Notes under the pieces: generated by a model
Databases searched by the model: none
The model's input: the letters and a program-made list of their open reading frames with translations, nothing else
What the model was told of the DNA's origin: nothing
Assembly (NCBI GenBank): GCA_007922225.1
Contig: ML679958.1
Span: forward strand, 58,174,838 to 58,238,837
Direction: 5' to 3'
DNA: 64,000 nt
DNA from: Emydura subglobosa
Lineage: Eukaryota; Chordata; Testudines; Chelidae
Made by a program: the position numbers and the translations under genes
Shown: positions 26,290 through 37,572 of the stretch, in pieces
Layout: the number at the start of each line of letters is the position of its first letter
Position numbering within the stretch: position 1 is the first letter of the stretch

Positions 26290-27460
26290 GCTACTAGAAT
26301 CTAAATATACACAGAGAGCAAATTTTGTTAAGCAGAATGATGTCCGTTTTAAATAGCCAATTAAAAAACTGAACAACCTTTAAAAAAAGAATCAAGGGGC
26401 ATACAGTTCATGTAGCATTTTCCATTATTTTAAAAACATCCTTGTTTTCTAAATTCACAAAGATTGCAGTAGGAAGACAGGAAGGCTATTAAACCAGGAA
26501 ATTGCTGACAAAAGGTAAAAAACAATAAATGATCACCATTAGCAACTTAACTGAACTGCTGTATAATTAACAGTCAATCATCCAGGTGATCAGAATAATA
26601 AATGTATATTAAAATTGTGGAGAAGGAAAGGGAAATCAAGGAGTCGCTTCTGATCACCTGAAGAGAAACAAGTTTAATTGAAAAGATCTATTTTAATGGA
26701 GTGCTTTGATGATTTGGGATATAAACATTATGACTTCAATGGGAAGGCTGGCTCAAAGTAAAATAGTTAACAGCCACTGTACAATGGAAATCCATTATTC
26801 TGGTCCTTTTAACGGTAATCACTCACTATTTTACAGTGCAAAATTATGAACATTTATAATTTCACTAAAACATATATTTTACTCATACATATGAAATTTA
26901 GCAAATGCTATCCCTTAACCTCTACATAATGCCAAAGTCATGTGAGTCCCTGTTCAATAGGGCTTCAGCATGCCATTAATTCACAAATTAACGACTATTA
27001 ATGATAAGACACACATTGTACCATGTGTACTAGCTTTCTGCAAGTGCAAGTACCCAGATTTCCCTCATGAGGTAAGATACATCATGTTTTCATGTTCTAT
27101 TCATTCTCCGCCCTGAAAACTTCCCTCGCAACTTCACTGACAGATGCAACCTTTCACATATAGTTGCTACCATAAAAATATACCAGGTTAAAAAACTGAT
27201 ACTATACAATAGCTGTTTGGTGATTTACATGAAAGGAGTTGATGGGAGTTAAATGTTCACACCACATGACATATGTTAATTGTGAAAAACTCTGTTGTAA
27301 ACCGTTCGCAACAGCAGGCCAAGGACCAAAAGGGTACAATTCAGATAGTAGGGTCCATAAAATACAAGTTTGGTCACTCAGTCTGATGCCATATATTTTG
27401 TAGGGCTTCTCACCAAATGATTCACATTAATGTCTTCAGCCTTTTTTTCTTTTTTTAATA
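26290..27460. other. Intronic sequence, nothing recognised
   Basis: AT-rich, with no coding frame or classified repeat. Confidence 0.55.
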
Positions 27461-27469
27461 ATATCCATA

Positions 27470-27625
27470 ATGGTACTTCAATCACATATTCTGGGAGTCT
27501 ATTCTGCTCTCCAATTACTCTTCGTAAGAACTTTTTTCTGCCTTCCTTAGCTTCAGGCTATTGTTTCTTGTCCTATCATGTTTTGAGATTGTGAATAGTT
27601 ATCTTACTTCATTTATATTGGTTGT
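27470..27625 (-). mobile_element. CR1 LINE 3' fragment, antisense
   Basis: Read on the minus strand it gives TAGGACAAGAAACAATAG, GGCAGAAAAAAGTTCTTACG and TGGAGAGCAGAATAGACTCC, in the order of the CR1 3' region (GGACAAGAAGCAATGG; GGAAAAAGTTTCCT; GTGGAATAGGTT). Confidence 0.55.
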
Positions 27626-27904
27626 TACTGTGAAATAATTTCTCAATCATGTATCAGGAATGGGAAGTAATGCGTTTATAATTTCAGTGACAAAGAGAGC
27701 ATCTTCCACATGGTTATCCCAAGTCCTCTCACTGACAGAGCCAGGGATTTGCTCCCTCGCCTCTCCACATTCTTCTAATGCACAATGAATGAAAGGTGTG
27801 TGGTGTATTGTCACACACTTTGCTTTCATTGTGTATTTGGGTAAGCAGAGGCTTATGTCTGGGAACACAACACATCCTGGCCAGAGAGAGAACCAAGACT
27901 CTTG

Positions 27905-28030
27905 CAGGAAGTAATAATGGGTAGAGCCCTGCGCGAATACAATATTTGTATCTGCATCCAATCCACAAACATGGTCTGCGGATATTTGCAGATATAAAGC
28001 CGCTAGCAGGCTCTAGTAATGGGGACAGAG
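27905..28030. repeat. Possible turtle interspersed repeat, unclassified
   Basis: GTAGAGCCCTGCGCGAATAC, TTTGTATCTGCATCC, GCGGATATTTGCAGATATAA resemble a turtle element built of TTTGTATCCGC and GCGGATAT words. Class unknown to me. Confidence 0.35.
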
Positions 28031-28259
28031 GGCACTTATTTCCACCCAGTAACTGCTTCTGGAAAGAAGAGTACTTCCCTCCTTCCCTTCTCCCACCCTT
28101 CCAGCAAAGCAAGGATAACAGTGAAAGTCACTCCTGCCTATGCTTGGCATTCTGTGCTACTGGGCAGAGTGCAGAGTTGAGCCAGACAGCGTGACATGGC
28201 AACAAGAGTGTTCTCTTCATCACCAGACAAAAACTACATTCCTTTATTCATCAATCTGA

Positions 28260-30480
28260 TTATTGGTGAGCAGGTAAGTGTTATTTTTTCAGTTCTGTTA
28301 ATAGCCAAACTGAATTATGGATGATCTATTAAAATAGACTCAAACATGCTCTTCCAGAATGCAAAATGTATGACAATTTCAAGTTCATGGTAAATTTCTA
28401 AAGTTAAATTTAGCTTTTAAAACTGGTGGACTGTAATAATGATAGTGCTAAAGAACTGGTGTTACAACTTACACAACTTCAGAAGCTCCTTACAAACAGT
28501 TAAAGTGCTATGCCTTTTTAAGGATACACCACAGTTCCCTCGTAACCCCAGTTAATGTATAAAACATGCTAAAATCTTAGTTAAAAACAAGCTCCACATA
28601 AATTCACTAAGAAGTTTTAACTCTTACAGATTAAAAATATTAAACAGCACATCTCAGAAGAGAAAAAGGATCATGCTATGCTCACAGTTCTACAACCTGG
28701 TCTGCTTACCATAGGTCACAGTTGGCTAGCAACATCTATACAATTTCATTTGTTCTCTTGGCCTTGGTTGTCTACACTATATACACATTAATTATTCCTA
28801 TTAAATTTCCCTCTACTTCCTCACTGCATTCTTTCAGTTAGTATTTTTTAAAGATATTTTAAAAATCCTTACAAATGTGCTTAATTCACTTAGATGGGTT
28901 TCATTCATCCATCTTTTTCATAAGTTTAAGAACCCCTCAGACCAATCCTATAGTCTATATAAGCAAACATTTCACTGCAACAGCTAACTGTCCAAATTTA
29001 AAGGCACATCAGCAACCTGAAATCTAGTCATTAAAAAAAATGCTATAAAATAGTTTCAGGTACTACACATGCCCTTAAGTCTCCATACCAGTTTTTGTGG
29101 GTCATTTTCCTACTTTTTCCATTTTCCTACTTTTCAAAATGGTTTCTCACCCCATTGCTGTGCAAAAGACACACAAACAGGTGAAAACACAGACTGACTA
29201 CAGAGGAAGCAGTGTAAGTGACATATATAAATTGTTCTTAAGTGCATGAAGCAAACAAAGAAAGAAAGTTTTTACTTGTCTGATTTTTACCATCATTACA
29301 AGTGACATTTATGAATGAGAGGCAAATTTCAAACAAAATGTATGATTTAAGTCAGTTCTGTAACTAATAAAAAAATACAAATACAGAGTTGGATTTTGTA
29401 CTTATACATAAACTAAACATGAAGAGTTATGCTCTTTATTGCACACATGGATTTTTTTATTCCCACTATGAGTTTTTTATTTGCATATTATATTAATGCA
29501 CTGCCTAGGAAGATCCTAGCTTGACTCAATTTGCAATACAAAAATCTACATACATGAAAATGTAATGGAAAATATTTAAGACCTATTTTACCTATTTGAA
29601 AGATTCCAAGGGCATTAAAAACAAAAAATGAAGAAAATTGTAGGCTAAGATTTCCATAGCTAAAACATCTGAGGATCAAAGATTGTCTGAAATTGACTTT
29701 ATTTAATAACTAGTCTCTGTGTAAAATGAGGCAAGAGCTACTTACATGAACAATAATTTTTTTTTAAATGAAGAGTCAATATAGACCATGACTCAAGGAA
29801 AAAAAATTACCTAATACTGAAAGGGAATTTGCCTATATTTGAGAAAACTGAGCTATTAGGACAGATGACAAGTCTAGACTTTGACGTGTCAAATCTGAGG
29901 TGTATCTGACAAGCTAAAAGAACAGCAGCCAGAAGAAACAGCTTATTAATATGGCAGCTGTAACAGTATTACTTTTATCCTTTCTCTTCAATAACTGAAG
30001 TTCGTATATTAATTTTCCACAGGATATCCTGTCAGGGAACTCATCTTTAAGTTCTTTTTTATGTTTTCTCCACTACATTTTGAAATATAGCTGTCTGACT
30101 TATACTGGGAAAATACCAGCTATTATTTTCAAAGCGAAAATTCTCTCTCCTCTTAAAAGGATGCAGATAACAATGAGCACAGGAACGAGTGCAGTTACCG
30201 CTTTAAAGAGGTAACAGGGTTAACAACTTAAAGGTAAAAAGACATTGACACATGAATTTACACACAATTATAAAATGGGTTCAGTGAAAGCTGGGATCCA
30301 ATTTACACAAGATATTACATGGGTCAGACATTTCTTCAGAAGCATGCTCACAATGGAATTTTACAACTTCTTCACCAGTCCAATTATGTTGTCACTCAGC
30401 ATTATTCAATTACATTTTTTCTTCTGCATTTTCTCGTCAGATTTGGAACCACTTGGGATGTGTACATATAAATCTTAAAT
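28260..30480. other. AT-rich intronic sequence, nothing recognised
   Basis: No coding frame beyond chance length and no classified repeat. Confidence 0.55.
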
Positions 30481-30679
30481 CAGAAAATGTAGTGGCTGCC
30501 TGGAGTCTAGGCTGCCCCCATTTTATTTATTAGATATATTTTAGGATGCCTATTTAAGTATGCAGAGTCCATTTATATAATACAATATTGTTCCCATTGT
30601 TCCCCAAACAGGGGGCATCTAATTTAATACATACACTCCACAGCACAAAGAACCAAAACCAAGAACACCAACTAAAGGA

Positions 30680-31960
30680 GACCAGTGGCTGAGGAGATTA
30701 GCGAAAAGCCAGACCAAAGAGATGCAACTTGCATCACTTCCTAAAAGTGACAAGATTCAGACTCCAATAGACTAAGTAGAAAGGCATTCCAGAGCCAAGG
30801 ATCTGGTACTGAAGATATGGAGCTAATGACAAGCTGAGTTCTATCCCCAAGATGGAAAGCAAAAGAATTCCCACTAATGGTATATTCTGGAAAGGGATAT
30901 ATGGAAAGAGGTCATCTCAGATAGCCAGGTGCTAGAACATCTGTATATAATTGGTATCTTTGAACAAGAAGTGGACTGGCAACCAGTGAATTGCACACTA
31001 ATAGTATAGTCTCCTCCGTCTACATGTCTTTAAAAACAGGCAGTCATATTCTACTTGAAGCATCTGAGTGATGTTCAAGGTTAGCTACATGAAAGCACAT
31101 TTCAATAGTCTACTTGGAAATGACAAAGACACATAATGAGGGCACAGTCTGCATAGGAAGGTAAAGGATGCATTCTTTCGTCAGCCGAGAAACAGAGGAA
31201 GGCAGCATTTCTAGCTACTGCTATTACCTGGGTTTCAAGAACTATGAACAAATATACCAACTGTGACAAAGAGCTGATTTCTACTCTCAAAATTAGTGTG
31301 CAGTCACATGCCTCTGCCAATTCTCAAAATGCTTTCCAGTATCAGCAAGCATACTCCCATCTTAACTGGTCTGAGCACACAAGCTAGCTTCAATTTCAAT
31401 TACTTCTACCAACACTAGGATATGTATATGTTGCCTCCTATATATGTTATCTATTTGCTGTATCATTTCTACCAAATGCATCTGAGGAAGTGAGCTGAAG
31501 CTCACGAAAGCTTATGCCTGCTGAAATTAAATTTGTTAGTCTTTAAAGTGCTACAGAACTCCCGTTGTTTCTACCAACAGTGGAAAAGCAAAGAGCAATG
31601 TTCAGGTTCTCCAAGGAAAAACACAAAACAAAAATCCACAAAGCTGAGCCTCATCAGCATAATGGTGACACTGCAGGCCCATAAAATCTCAAAACCTCCT
31701 CTACCAGCTTCACATACTTGTTGAACAGAAAGTGTGCCAAAAATGGAATACTGTGAGACCTCTTACGCGAAAGCCCTCATGGAAAATGAGCAGCTACCCA
31801 TTCTAACCCCTCAGGGATCTCTTAGAAACAGTGATTATAGCCACTTTGATCATGAGGTGTTGACATGCTTAACAGTATCAAAGACTGCTGATATAATATT
31901 AATATCTAACCTCTCTCAAAATCCTGAGATCTACAAGTAGGACAAATTTGTCCTCTGCTA
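30680..31960 (-). mobile_element. Decayed LINE reverse transcriptase (L3/L2/CR1-type), minus strand
   Basis: Plus-strand text such as GCTGAGCCTCATCAGCATAA (31646-31665), then CTTCACATACTTGTTGAACA, is the antisense of the LINE reverse transcriptase stretch that normally reads FN.YM.PL followed by YADDTQL. Here the catalytic motif reads YADEAQ, so the second Asp is lost. Further words at lower coordinates (GGCATTCCAGAGCCAAGGAT, GTGGACTGGCAACCAGTGAA) follow the known order towards the 3' end. Many stops and frameshifts: an old, dead copy. A Penelope-type tail is inserted at about 31465-31575. Confidence 0.6.
31465..31575 (+). mobile_element. Penelope-like element 3' tail fragment
   Basis: CTGAGGAAGTGAGCTGAAGC, TCACGAAAGCTTATGCC, AATTTGTTAGTCTTTAAAGT and GTGCTACAGAACTCC match a very common sauropsid 3' tail. 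Its resemblance to the Penelope end at 61.9-62.1 kb (GACCTGAAGAATAGCTC...) suggests a Penelope-like element, an inference. It interrupts the older LINE. Confidence 0.6.
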
Positions 31961-32174
31961 TTTTTCAGGATTTAAATGGCTGTATGAACCTAGGAATTTT
32001 TTTTAGAAATACCTTACCTCTCACTGGATTACATCCAAGAAGGAGCTGGAGATAAAGAAAGTGTTTGCTATTTTATTTCTTTCACTTTCTCTAAGCCTTT
32101 TTTCATGTCCTTTTCTTCCACCGTTCATTTTCAAGACTATTTAATTCTGTCCTAAGTTACTCACCTTTCCTATT

Positions 32175-32265
32175 AATGGAATTTCTTCTTCTCAGACTGT
32201 AAATTCTTTGAGAGAAGTACCATGTCTTCATATGCATTTGTCCAGAGTCCATTACAATAGGGCCC
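32175..32265 (+). mobile_element. L3-like LINE 3' fragment
   Basis: AGACTGTAAATTCTTTGAGA, GAAGTACCATGTCTTC, TTTGTCCAGAGTCCATTACA and ATAGGGCCCTAATCC follow the order ACTGTAAGCTC, CAGGGACTGTCT, TTTGTACAGCGCC, AATGGGGTCCTGAT seen at the 3' end of this old LINE. Confidence 0.55.
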
Positions 32266-32279
32266 TAATCCCAATTTGG

Positions 32280-33335
32280 TTTACCAGACACAGTCATGAT
32301 TATTAATATTAAATAATGATTGTAAAATGTCCCTTGCCAAGGTCACTTCATTCTGTACAGGGAGCAGAAACCTCTGAAATTGACATAGATACACTGCACC
32401 CATTACCTAAGAAACCAGCGAACTCAACACACAAACACAAATCAAGACACCCAGTTCTCATCAGTTTGAAACATAGGAGTTTGGGGGAGGGGGTTTAAAA
32501 CATCTAATGATGTTTTCTCTGACAGAGGGTGGTACAGGCGCATCAGTTTCAAATGCCTGCACTCCCTTTGCAGAACTGAGCAATTCTGGCAAGAGAACAG
32601 GGTTTAAAATGGAAACTCCAGGAGCAAAACATGCAAGTGCCTCAAGTTGGGCTCAAAGATCAGCAAACGTTCTGTGGGAAAGGAGGAAAAGCAGCAGAGA
32701 ACATTGAGGAAATGTCCAGGTTCAGACCAGTCTGAACAATCTGTTTTAAAATAACCACCACCCCACCCCCACATTGCCTGAAGTGGAAGGCAACTGTTGG
32801 AGGCCCAAACCTTCCATAAGACATACATTCACAGCAAACTGAACCATAATTTAGTCACGGTTCAAAAAGAAAATTTGAGATGGACTCCTAGGCTTGTAAA
32901 ATACACCTAAAAATAAATCTGAAATAGTTATTTGTATTTGAGAATTCCTCCCAAAAAACTTTAATTATTGTAAGTATACAATCACGCTCCAAAGGGTACT
33001 TTTGCCAGTCACTACACACATTGTGTATGTATAATATAATGAAAACACACACACACACCCCTTGCTAGGTACTACTACACATACACAGTGTACTCGTGCA
33101 ACATAGTTTCAGAGCGCAATCAATACAATTCACTCCCTCTCTTAGAAGAGAAGCAACATAAGGATTTGAACACAGTAGCTGTATATTCTTCACCTGAGAA
33201 ACTGTTTTTCTAACAAACCAGAAGCATCACAACTATATCTGCAATGTTACACTTCATCTTACAAAATCATTGCAATAGTAATTGAAAACCAATGGACATC
33301 TAAGTGATATGATTTCTTTAGAAAGTTAGTGGCAT
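32280..33335. other. Intron 1 next to exon 1, nothing recognised
   Basis: There is a short (AC)n run near 33042-33058. Open frames around 32316-32828 overlap on both strands and are not supported. Confidence 0.5.
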
Positions 33336-33337
33336 GA

Positions 33338-33347
33338 TCTTACCTCT
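33338..33347 (-). other. TSC22D1: TSC22D1 exon 1 splice donor (5' splice site)
   Basis: On the minus strand the coding sequence reads GATGAGAG then GTAAGATC. AG/GTAAGA fits the donor consensus well. Reading on past the junction gives an immediate TAA, so the open frame ends within one codon of this site, as expected for a real exon end. The protein here reads VDGEDE, which is the point where the long isoform continues into the exon carrying the TSC box. The last codon is split after two bases (AG). Confidence 0.93.
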
Positions 33348-36180
33348 CATCCTCACCATCAACAAGGTGCGTTGTCAATGGCAGTACCTTCAGTGGAAAA
33401 AGGGAAGCAGAGGATGTTATGTTGCTGCCACTCCCATCTGAAACAGCTGCTGATGCTCCAACACCACTTTCACCACTGGCAGCTTGAGGTAAGCCAACTA
33501 AGGAAGGTTCTGTAGGGCGCCTGCCATCTTCAATTTGGCTTACAATGGACTGAGTTAGTGATTGTGCAGAGAACTGGGTAGAGCTTAGTGATATCTGTTG
33601 GGGCACATTCTGTGCCACTGGCATATTTATACTAGTTGATACCAAGGGAAGCTGACTAACACTTTGCGCCAAATTCCCATTTTGTACAGCTGAAGCCTGT
33701 GCTATGCTCTGTGATGGACCCAAACTTACAGAAGAAGAAGGTATACCAGGAGGTACATTTGAACTAGCTTGACTTGGAGCAGGAACAGTACTAGCAGAAG
33801 GCATAGGGCTAATTGCAGGCAATTGCTGGCTGGTTATTCCTTGAACTACAGTTTCTACTTGTGCCTGGGGTTGTACAGGTAACAAAGTATTTTGTGAACC
33901 AATGACCATTTGCTGAGGAACACTTGAAGCACTAGCTTGTAGTCCCTGTTGAATTATCCCAGTCGGAACTGGCTGCACCACTTGTGAAGATGGAGCAGCA
34001 GCAATTTGCTGCATAACTGAAGGTGTAATTTGGTTTGCAATAGGTGGCTGCTGCACCACAGCAGGTACATTTCCTTGTTGTCCAATATTAATAATTTGAC
34101 CACCGGTACCTACAGATGGCATTGCTGTCTGAGCATGTGCGACAGGCTGAGCTGGTGCCACAGCAGGGTGTACTTGTACAGAAGGCTGAATGCTTGGTGC
34201 CTGAGCAACAGGAACCTGTGTTCCTGCTCCCGTAGAGCTAGACTGCACAGCAGGTACTGGAGGCTGAAGTATCTGCTGATGTTGTATGTAATCTGGTGTG
34301 GTCCCTGTAACAGAACTCTGATTCACTGGTTTAACACGTGCTGGGACCATCTGCGTAGGAACTGTCTGTTGTTGTCCATACTGTAACTGCTGTTGTGGTA
34401 CAACTGGCAAAGTTTGGACAGGCTGTGCAGGTTGAGAATATGGTAGCTGCTGTTGAGCCATACCTGGAATGGCAGGTTGTTGGTGACCTAAAGATGATAC
34501 ACCTACTACATTAACTGGGGTTGGCTGAACACCAGTAAGAGCGGTTACACTAGCCTGCGCAGGAGGCTGGACTCCTTGCTTTTGCTGCGGATAGTTTACT
34601 TCTTGAGAAGGTAACTGTATTTGTGCAAGCTGTGACTGAGAAATACTCTGTGGTATATTGGATGCTGGAATAGTCTGAGGTCCAGCACTACTAAAATCCA
34701 TCTGCTGTGGACCCACACCTGGAAATGTCTGCTGTTGTACCACAGTAGGTGCTCCCATTTCTCCACTTCCCACACTTTCTGTGTAGTGACTCAGTGTGCT
34801 TACATTGCTGCTAACAGAACTCCCACTGGTGCTCTCCCTTTCAGAAGTCACTTCAAGTGGGTTTTGTTTTATAGTCTCTACTGCTTTGTTTACTGCTACT
34901 CCTTCTGTAACTGCTACAGTGTTTTCTTTATCATAGAATTCAGTGCATATCCATCTACCTTTTTTAAAAGGTTCCGAACTGGAATCTAATTTAACAACTC
35001 TAAACCTTGATGTCCCAGCTGCAGGCTGCTGCTGACTTGATCCCACTGCCATTCCTGCAGTTGGATTAGTAACATTATTGATGACATTAGAGGAAGCACT
35101 CGTACCATTGCCAACACCACTCAAGATATTTACATTAACATTGCTGCTGGTTCCAGACAAAGCATGTATATTACCAGTAGTTGTGATGTTGCTTAAGTTT
35201 ATATTAACGTTACCAAGCATGCTGCTTGTCATACTAGGACTACCACCACCCATATTACTTAAGGTACTAGTTCCAGGAACAGGACTTACGCCTATATTGC
35301 CAGGAGTACTTGTAGTGCGAATATTAGACAGGACAGATGCAGGTGTACCAGTGGATGATGCAGCAGAAACTGGTGCAGTTGTGATAACATTGTCAGAGCT
35401 TCCAGTTGTGGACAGTTTTCTAAATGATGGACTTGGGGGTGGTCCTCCAGAAGCTGGTGTACTGCCCACCCCAGGATGCGATGGATGATGATGCCCATGA
35501 TGGTGATGATGAAGGTGGTGGTGATGGTGACCATGATGTGGGTGAACATTTCCATTGATCACAACACTCTGCTGTGGGTGATGAGGCAAAGGGGGATGCT
35601 GTTGAGGAAGGTGAGGCTGGTTTGGTGATACAGCCCCAGGAGTCTCAGCCTCTTGGAAGTTATTTAAAGTCTCTTCAGAGGAGCTCCGTTCAGGTTCACC
35701 CAAGTCTGTGGCCCTGGATAAAGAAACATCCAGGATTTCTGAAGAAGAGAGGTCTTCGGTGTGGGACTCATCCAGGTCGTCGTAGCTTTCCGTATCCTCT
35801 GCTATGCTGTTGTTGGAGCTCATGCTGGCAGAGATCTGAGCCGGGGTCACGCTGGTAATCTGGAAGCCACTTTTCTTTTTCATTTGGGCTCCAGCCTGTG
35901 CAAGAGGCTGTGGCTGGAGTTGAGACTGTGCGAGGAGGTTCAGACTTTGCGGAGGCGGCGGCGGCTGTGGACCCCCCGCTGAAGATGCTGCAAGAGGCGG
36001 AGGAGGCGGCTGGACGAGCAGAGGCGGCGGATAATCCTCAGCGGAGAGCGCGCTGCTCCCAGCGCCGGTACCTGGTGCATTGAGCGCAGTAACGCAGCTG
36101 CCGCTGCCCCTTCGAGGAAACATTGCCGGGTGCGCCATCTTCCTAGCACTAATGTCTGCGGCTGAGTCAGGCTGGTGCAT
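33344..36180 (-). CDS. TSC22D1: TSC22 domain family protein 1, long isoform, coding part of exon 1 (partial CDS)
   Basis: Encodes 945 codons plus two bases before a splice donor. The ATG is supported by an in-frame TAA at 36196-36198 just upstream and by A at position -3. The protein starts [20 protein letters not shown], the family start of long TSC22D1. Visible in order: a Pro-rich N-terminus (51-78); the first block shared by long TSC22 proteins (about 100-165, with [11 protein letters not shown] and the acidic [19 protein letters not shown] stretch); a His-rich tract (213-236); a Ser/Thr/Asn-rich linker; the second shared block (391-425) with the RFRV motif at 392-395 and FKKGRW; then a long Gln/Pro/Val-rich disordered region. 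RFxV motifs are known docking sites for SPAK/OSR1-type CCT domains, so a role in WNK/NRBP1-linked signalling is likely, by family knowledge. The TSC box and leucine zipper used for dimerisation are in later exons outside the window. It is slightly shorter than the mammalian exon, partly because the central Gln run is only three residues. Family identity is near certain. Confidence 0.97.
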
Positions 36181-37071
36181 TGTACCGGGTTTATTTTAAG
36201 AGTGCAATTCCCCGGCACGAAGAGAGGCAGCCGTACAGTTAGCTTTGCATGCAACCCAAGGGAGAGGCACCACGCACACAACCCCCTCCACTCCTCGCTG
36301 GCGCGCACAGCCCAGGCTGAGACGCCTCGGCACAACCACTAACTAACCACCACCTTTTCCTCCTCTCTGGGGCGGGGGAGGGGGAGTAAGGCCGGGTCCC
36401 TCCGTCGCCTTCAGCTCAGAGCCTGCGAATGTGACACTTTCTGTCCTTCGCCATTCACTTTCCCCTCGGCTCGCCACTCCCCTCCTCCCCCCGGCCCTCC
36501 TCTCCAGGGGGTGGGGAGCGAAGAAAGACCCACGTTATCCGGCCAACTCAGAAAGCGAAGCGACCGCCGCCCACCAAGCCAAGCGAGCGAGATGCGGACC
36601 GCTGGGGAGGGGGGCCGCGGCCGAGCCGCCCTCCCCGCTCAGGGGTGCCGGGGGAGCGGCCGCCGCCTCTCGCTGCTGGGCGCGGAGAGAGGCTCCGCAG
36701 AGCGGCCGGCCGGGGCGCCTAGGAGCAGCAGCCAGGCGCAGGCAGATCCGTACCGGGCTGGCACGCAGCAGGGCGGCGGCGGCCTGAGCCGGGCAGGGAC
36801 ATTCCCCTCAGTGGCAGCCATGGAGCTGAATCATTTTGGAGGTGGGGAGGGGGGGGCTAAAGAGACCGAAGGAGGAGGAGGCCGAAACAAGCGGCCGCCC
36901 CACCCCCGTGCTCCCAGGAGAGCCCAGCACCGGCAGGGGAACCAGCCCAGCCCAGCCCGTCCCCTCCGCCGGCCCGGCGCTCTCTGCAGGGCGGCGCTCT
37001 GCCCCGGCCCCCGCTAACGGGAGACAGCCGCTCTTCCGAGCGCCTCCGGCCGCAGAAGGGATGAGGAGTGA

Positions 37072-37186
37072 GTGAGTCCGTCCGTCCGTCCTTCCTTCCT
37101 CCCCCCGCCGGGTCCGTCTGCCCGCCCGCCCCTGTCTTCCTGCCCTGAGCCTCCTCCGGCTGGCTGGCTGGCTGGCTGGCTCCCCG
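37072..37186. repeat. Short tandem repeats in the CpG island (GTCC and GGCT units)
   Basis: Two simple tandem tracts are visible: GTCC units near 37077-37092 running into TTCC, and GGCT units near 37156-37180. Both lie upstream of the TSC22D1 coding start and are likely to vary in length between individuals or species. Confidence 0.8.
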
Positions 37187-37352
37187 GAGGCGGCGGGGCG
37201 GCCCTGCCTGCGCTGCCTGCTAGAGAGACTCGTTCCGCCTCCTCCTCCCCCCGGGCTCCTCACACGGCATTGGAGGACGGCCGGCGCCGCGCTGGGCAAG
37301 GGGAGGGGCTGGCCGGAGCGGAGAGGGGCCGGGGAGGGAGAAGAAGCGAAGT

Positions 37353-37376
37353 AAGATGGCGGCGGCGCAGGCGCGC
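37353..37376 (+). promoter_or_regulatory. YY1-like plus NRF1-like motif block in plus orientation
   Basis: AAGATGGCGGC (37353-37363) matches the YY1 element that sits just downstream of many TATA-less start sites, and it is followed directly by GCGCAGGCGCGC (37365-37376), close to the NRF1 palindrome. The YY1 element is directional and here points away from TSC22D1, which suggests divergent transcription to the right. In human an antisense RNA gene lies upstream of TSC22D1; correspondence is only inferred. Confidence 0.5.
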
Positions 37377-37535
37377 TGAGCCCGCAGACATAAAGCCCGT
37401 CTGGAGGGAGAAGAAGCAGGCAGTCCGGCAGACGGACCGGAACTAGGTTCGGCTCGGGCCGCCGGAAATTGCCGAGCGGTGACGGAGAACTCGGCTTGCC
37501 CCCCTCCCGGATCCGGGCTGGGCGGAGCGCCCCCT

Positions 37536-37572
37536 ATTGGCGGAGCGGCCCCGGCCCCGGCGTTATTAATAG
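37536..37572 (-). promoter_or_regulatory. CCAAT box and TATA-like element facing TSC22D1
   Basis: On the minus strand a TATTAATAA stretch (about 37563-37572) is followed about 25 bases downstream by GCCAATAGG (ATTGG on plus at 37536-37540). The TATA-like run would place a start near 37,535. However, CCAAT normally lies upstream of TATA, so the order is unusual and the pair may not act together. Two further inverted CCAAT boxes lie at 38114-38120 and 38178-38183. Confidence 0.4.

Larger units (their letters stand above)
1..33343 (-). other. TSC22D1: TSC22D1 intron 1 (5' part; continues beyond the left edge)
   Basis: All sequence left of the exon 1 donor should be intron 1 of the long transcript; in other amniotes this intron is very long. 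I found no exon coding for the TSC box or leucine zipper, and no long open frame with recognisable similarity. The content is AT-rich, with short MITE-like elements, MIR/L3-like fragments and one decayed LINE. Alternative first exons of short TSC22D1 isoforms could lie further left; none is visible here. Enhancers inside it cannot be judged without cross-species alignment. Confidence 0.85.

Noticed and set aside
27647..28112. Two overlapping minus-strand frames of 104 and 127 codons
   Set aside because: They overlap each other in different phases and cross repeat-like sequence; no recognisable protein.
35078..35488. 136-codon plus-strand frame opposite the TSC22D1 exon
   Set aside because: Shadow frame of the long coding exon on the other strand; low-complexity, no independent support.
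35940..36335. Possible upstream frame overlapping the TSC22D1 start on the minus strand
   Set aside because: It begins with TTG, not ATG, so it is not a credible upstream open frame.
36431..37446. Several Ala/Arg/Pro-rich plus-strand frames in the CpG island
   Set aside because: G+C-rich DNA lacks stop codons in many phases; the frames overlap on both strands and have no domain.
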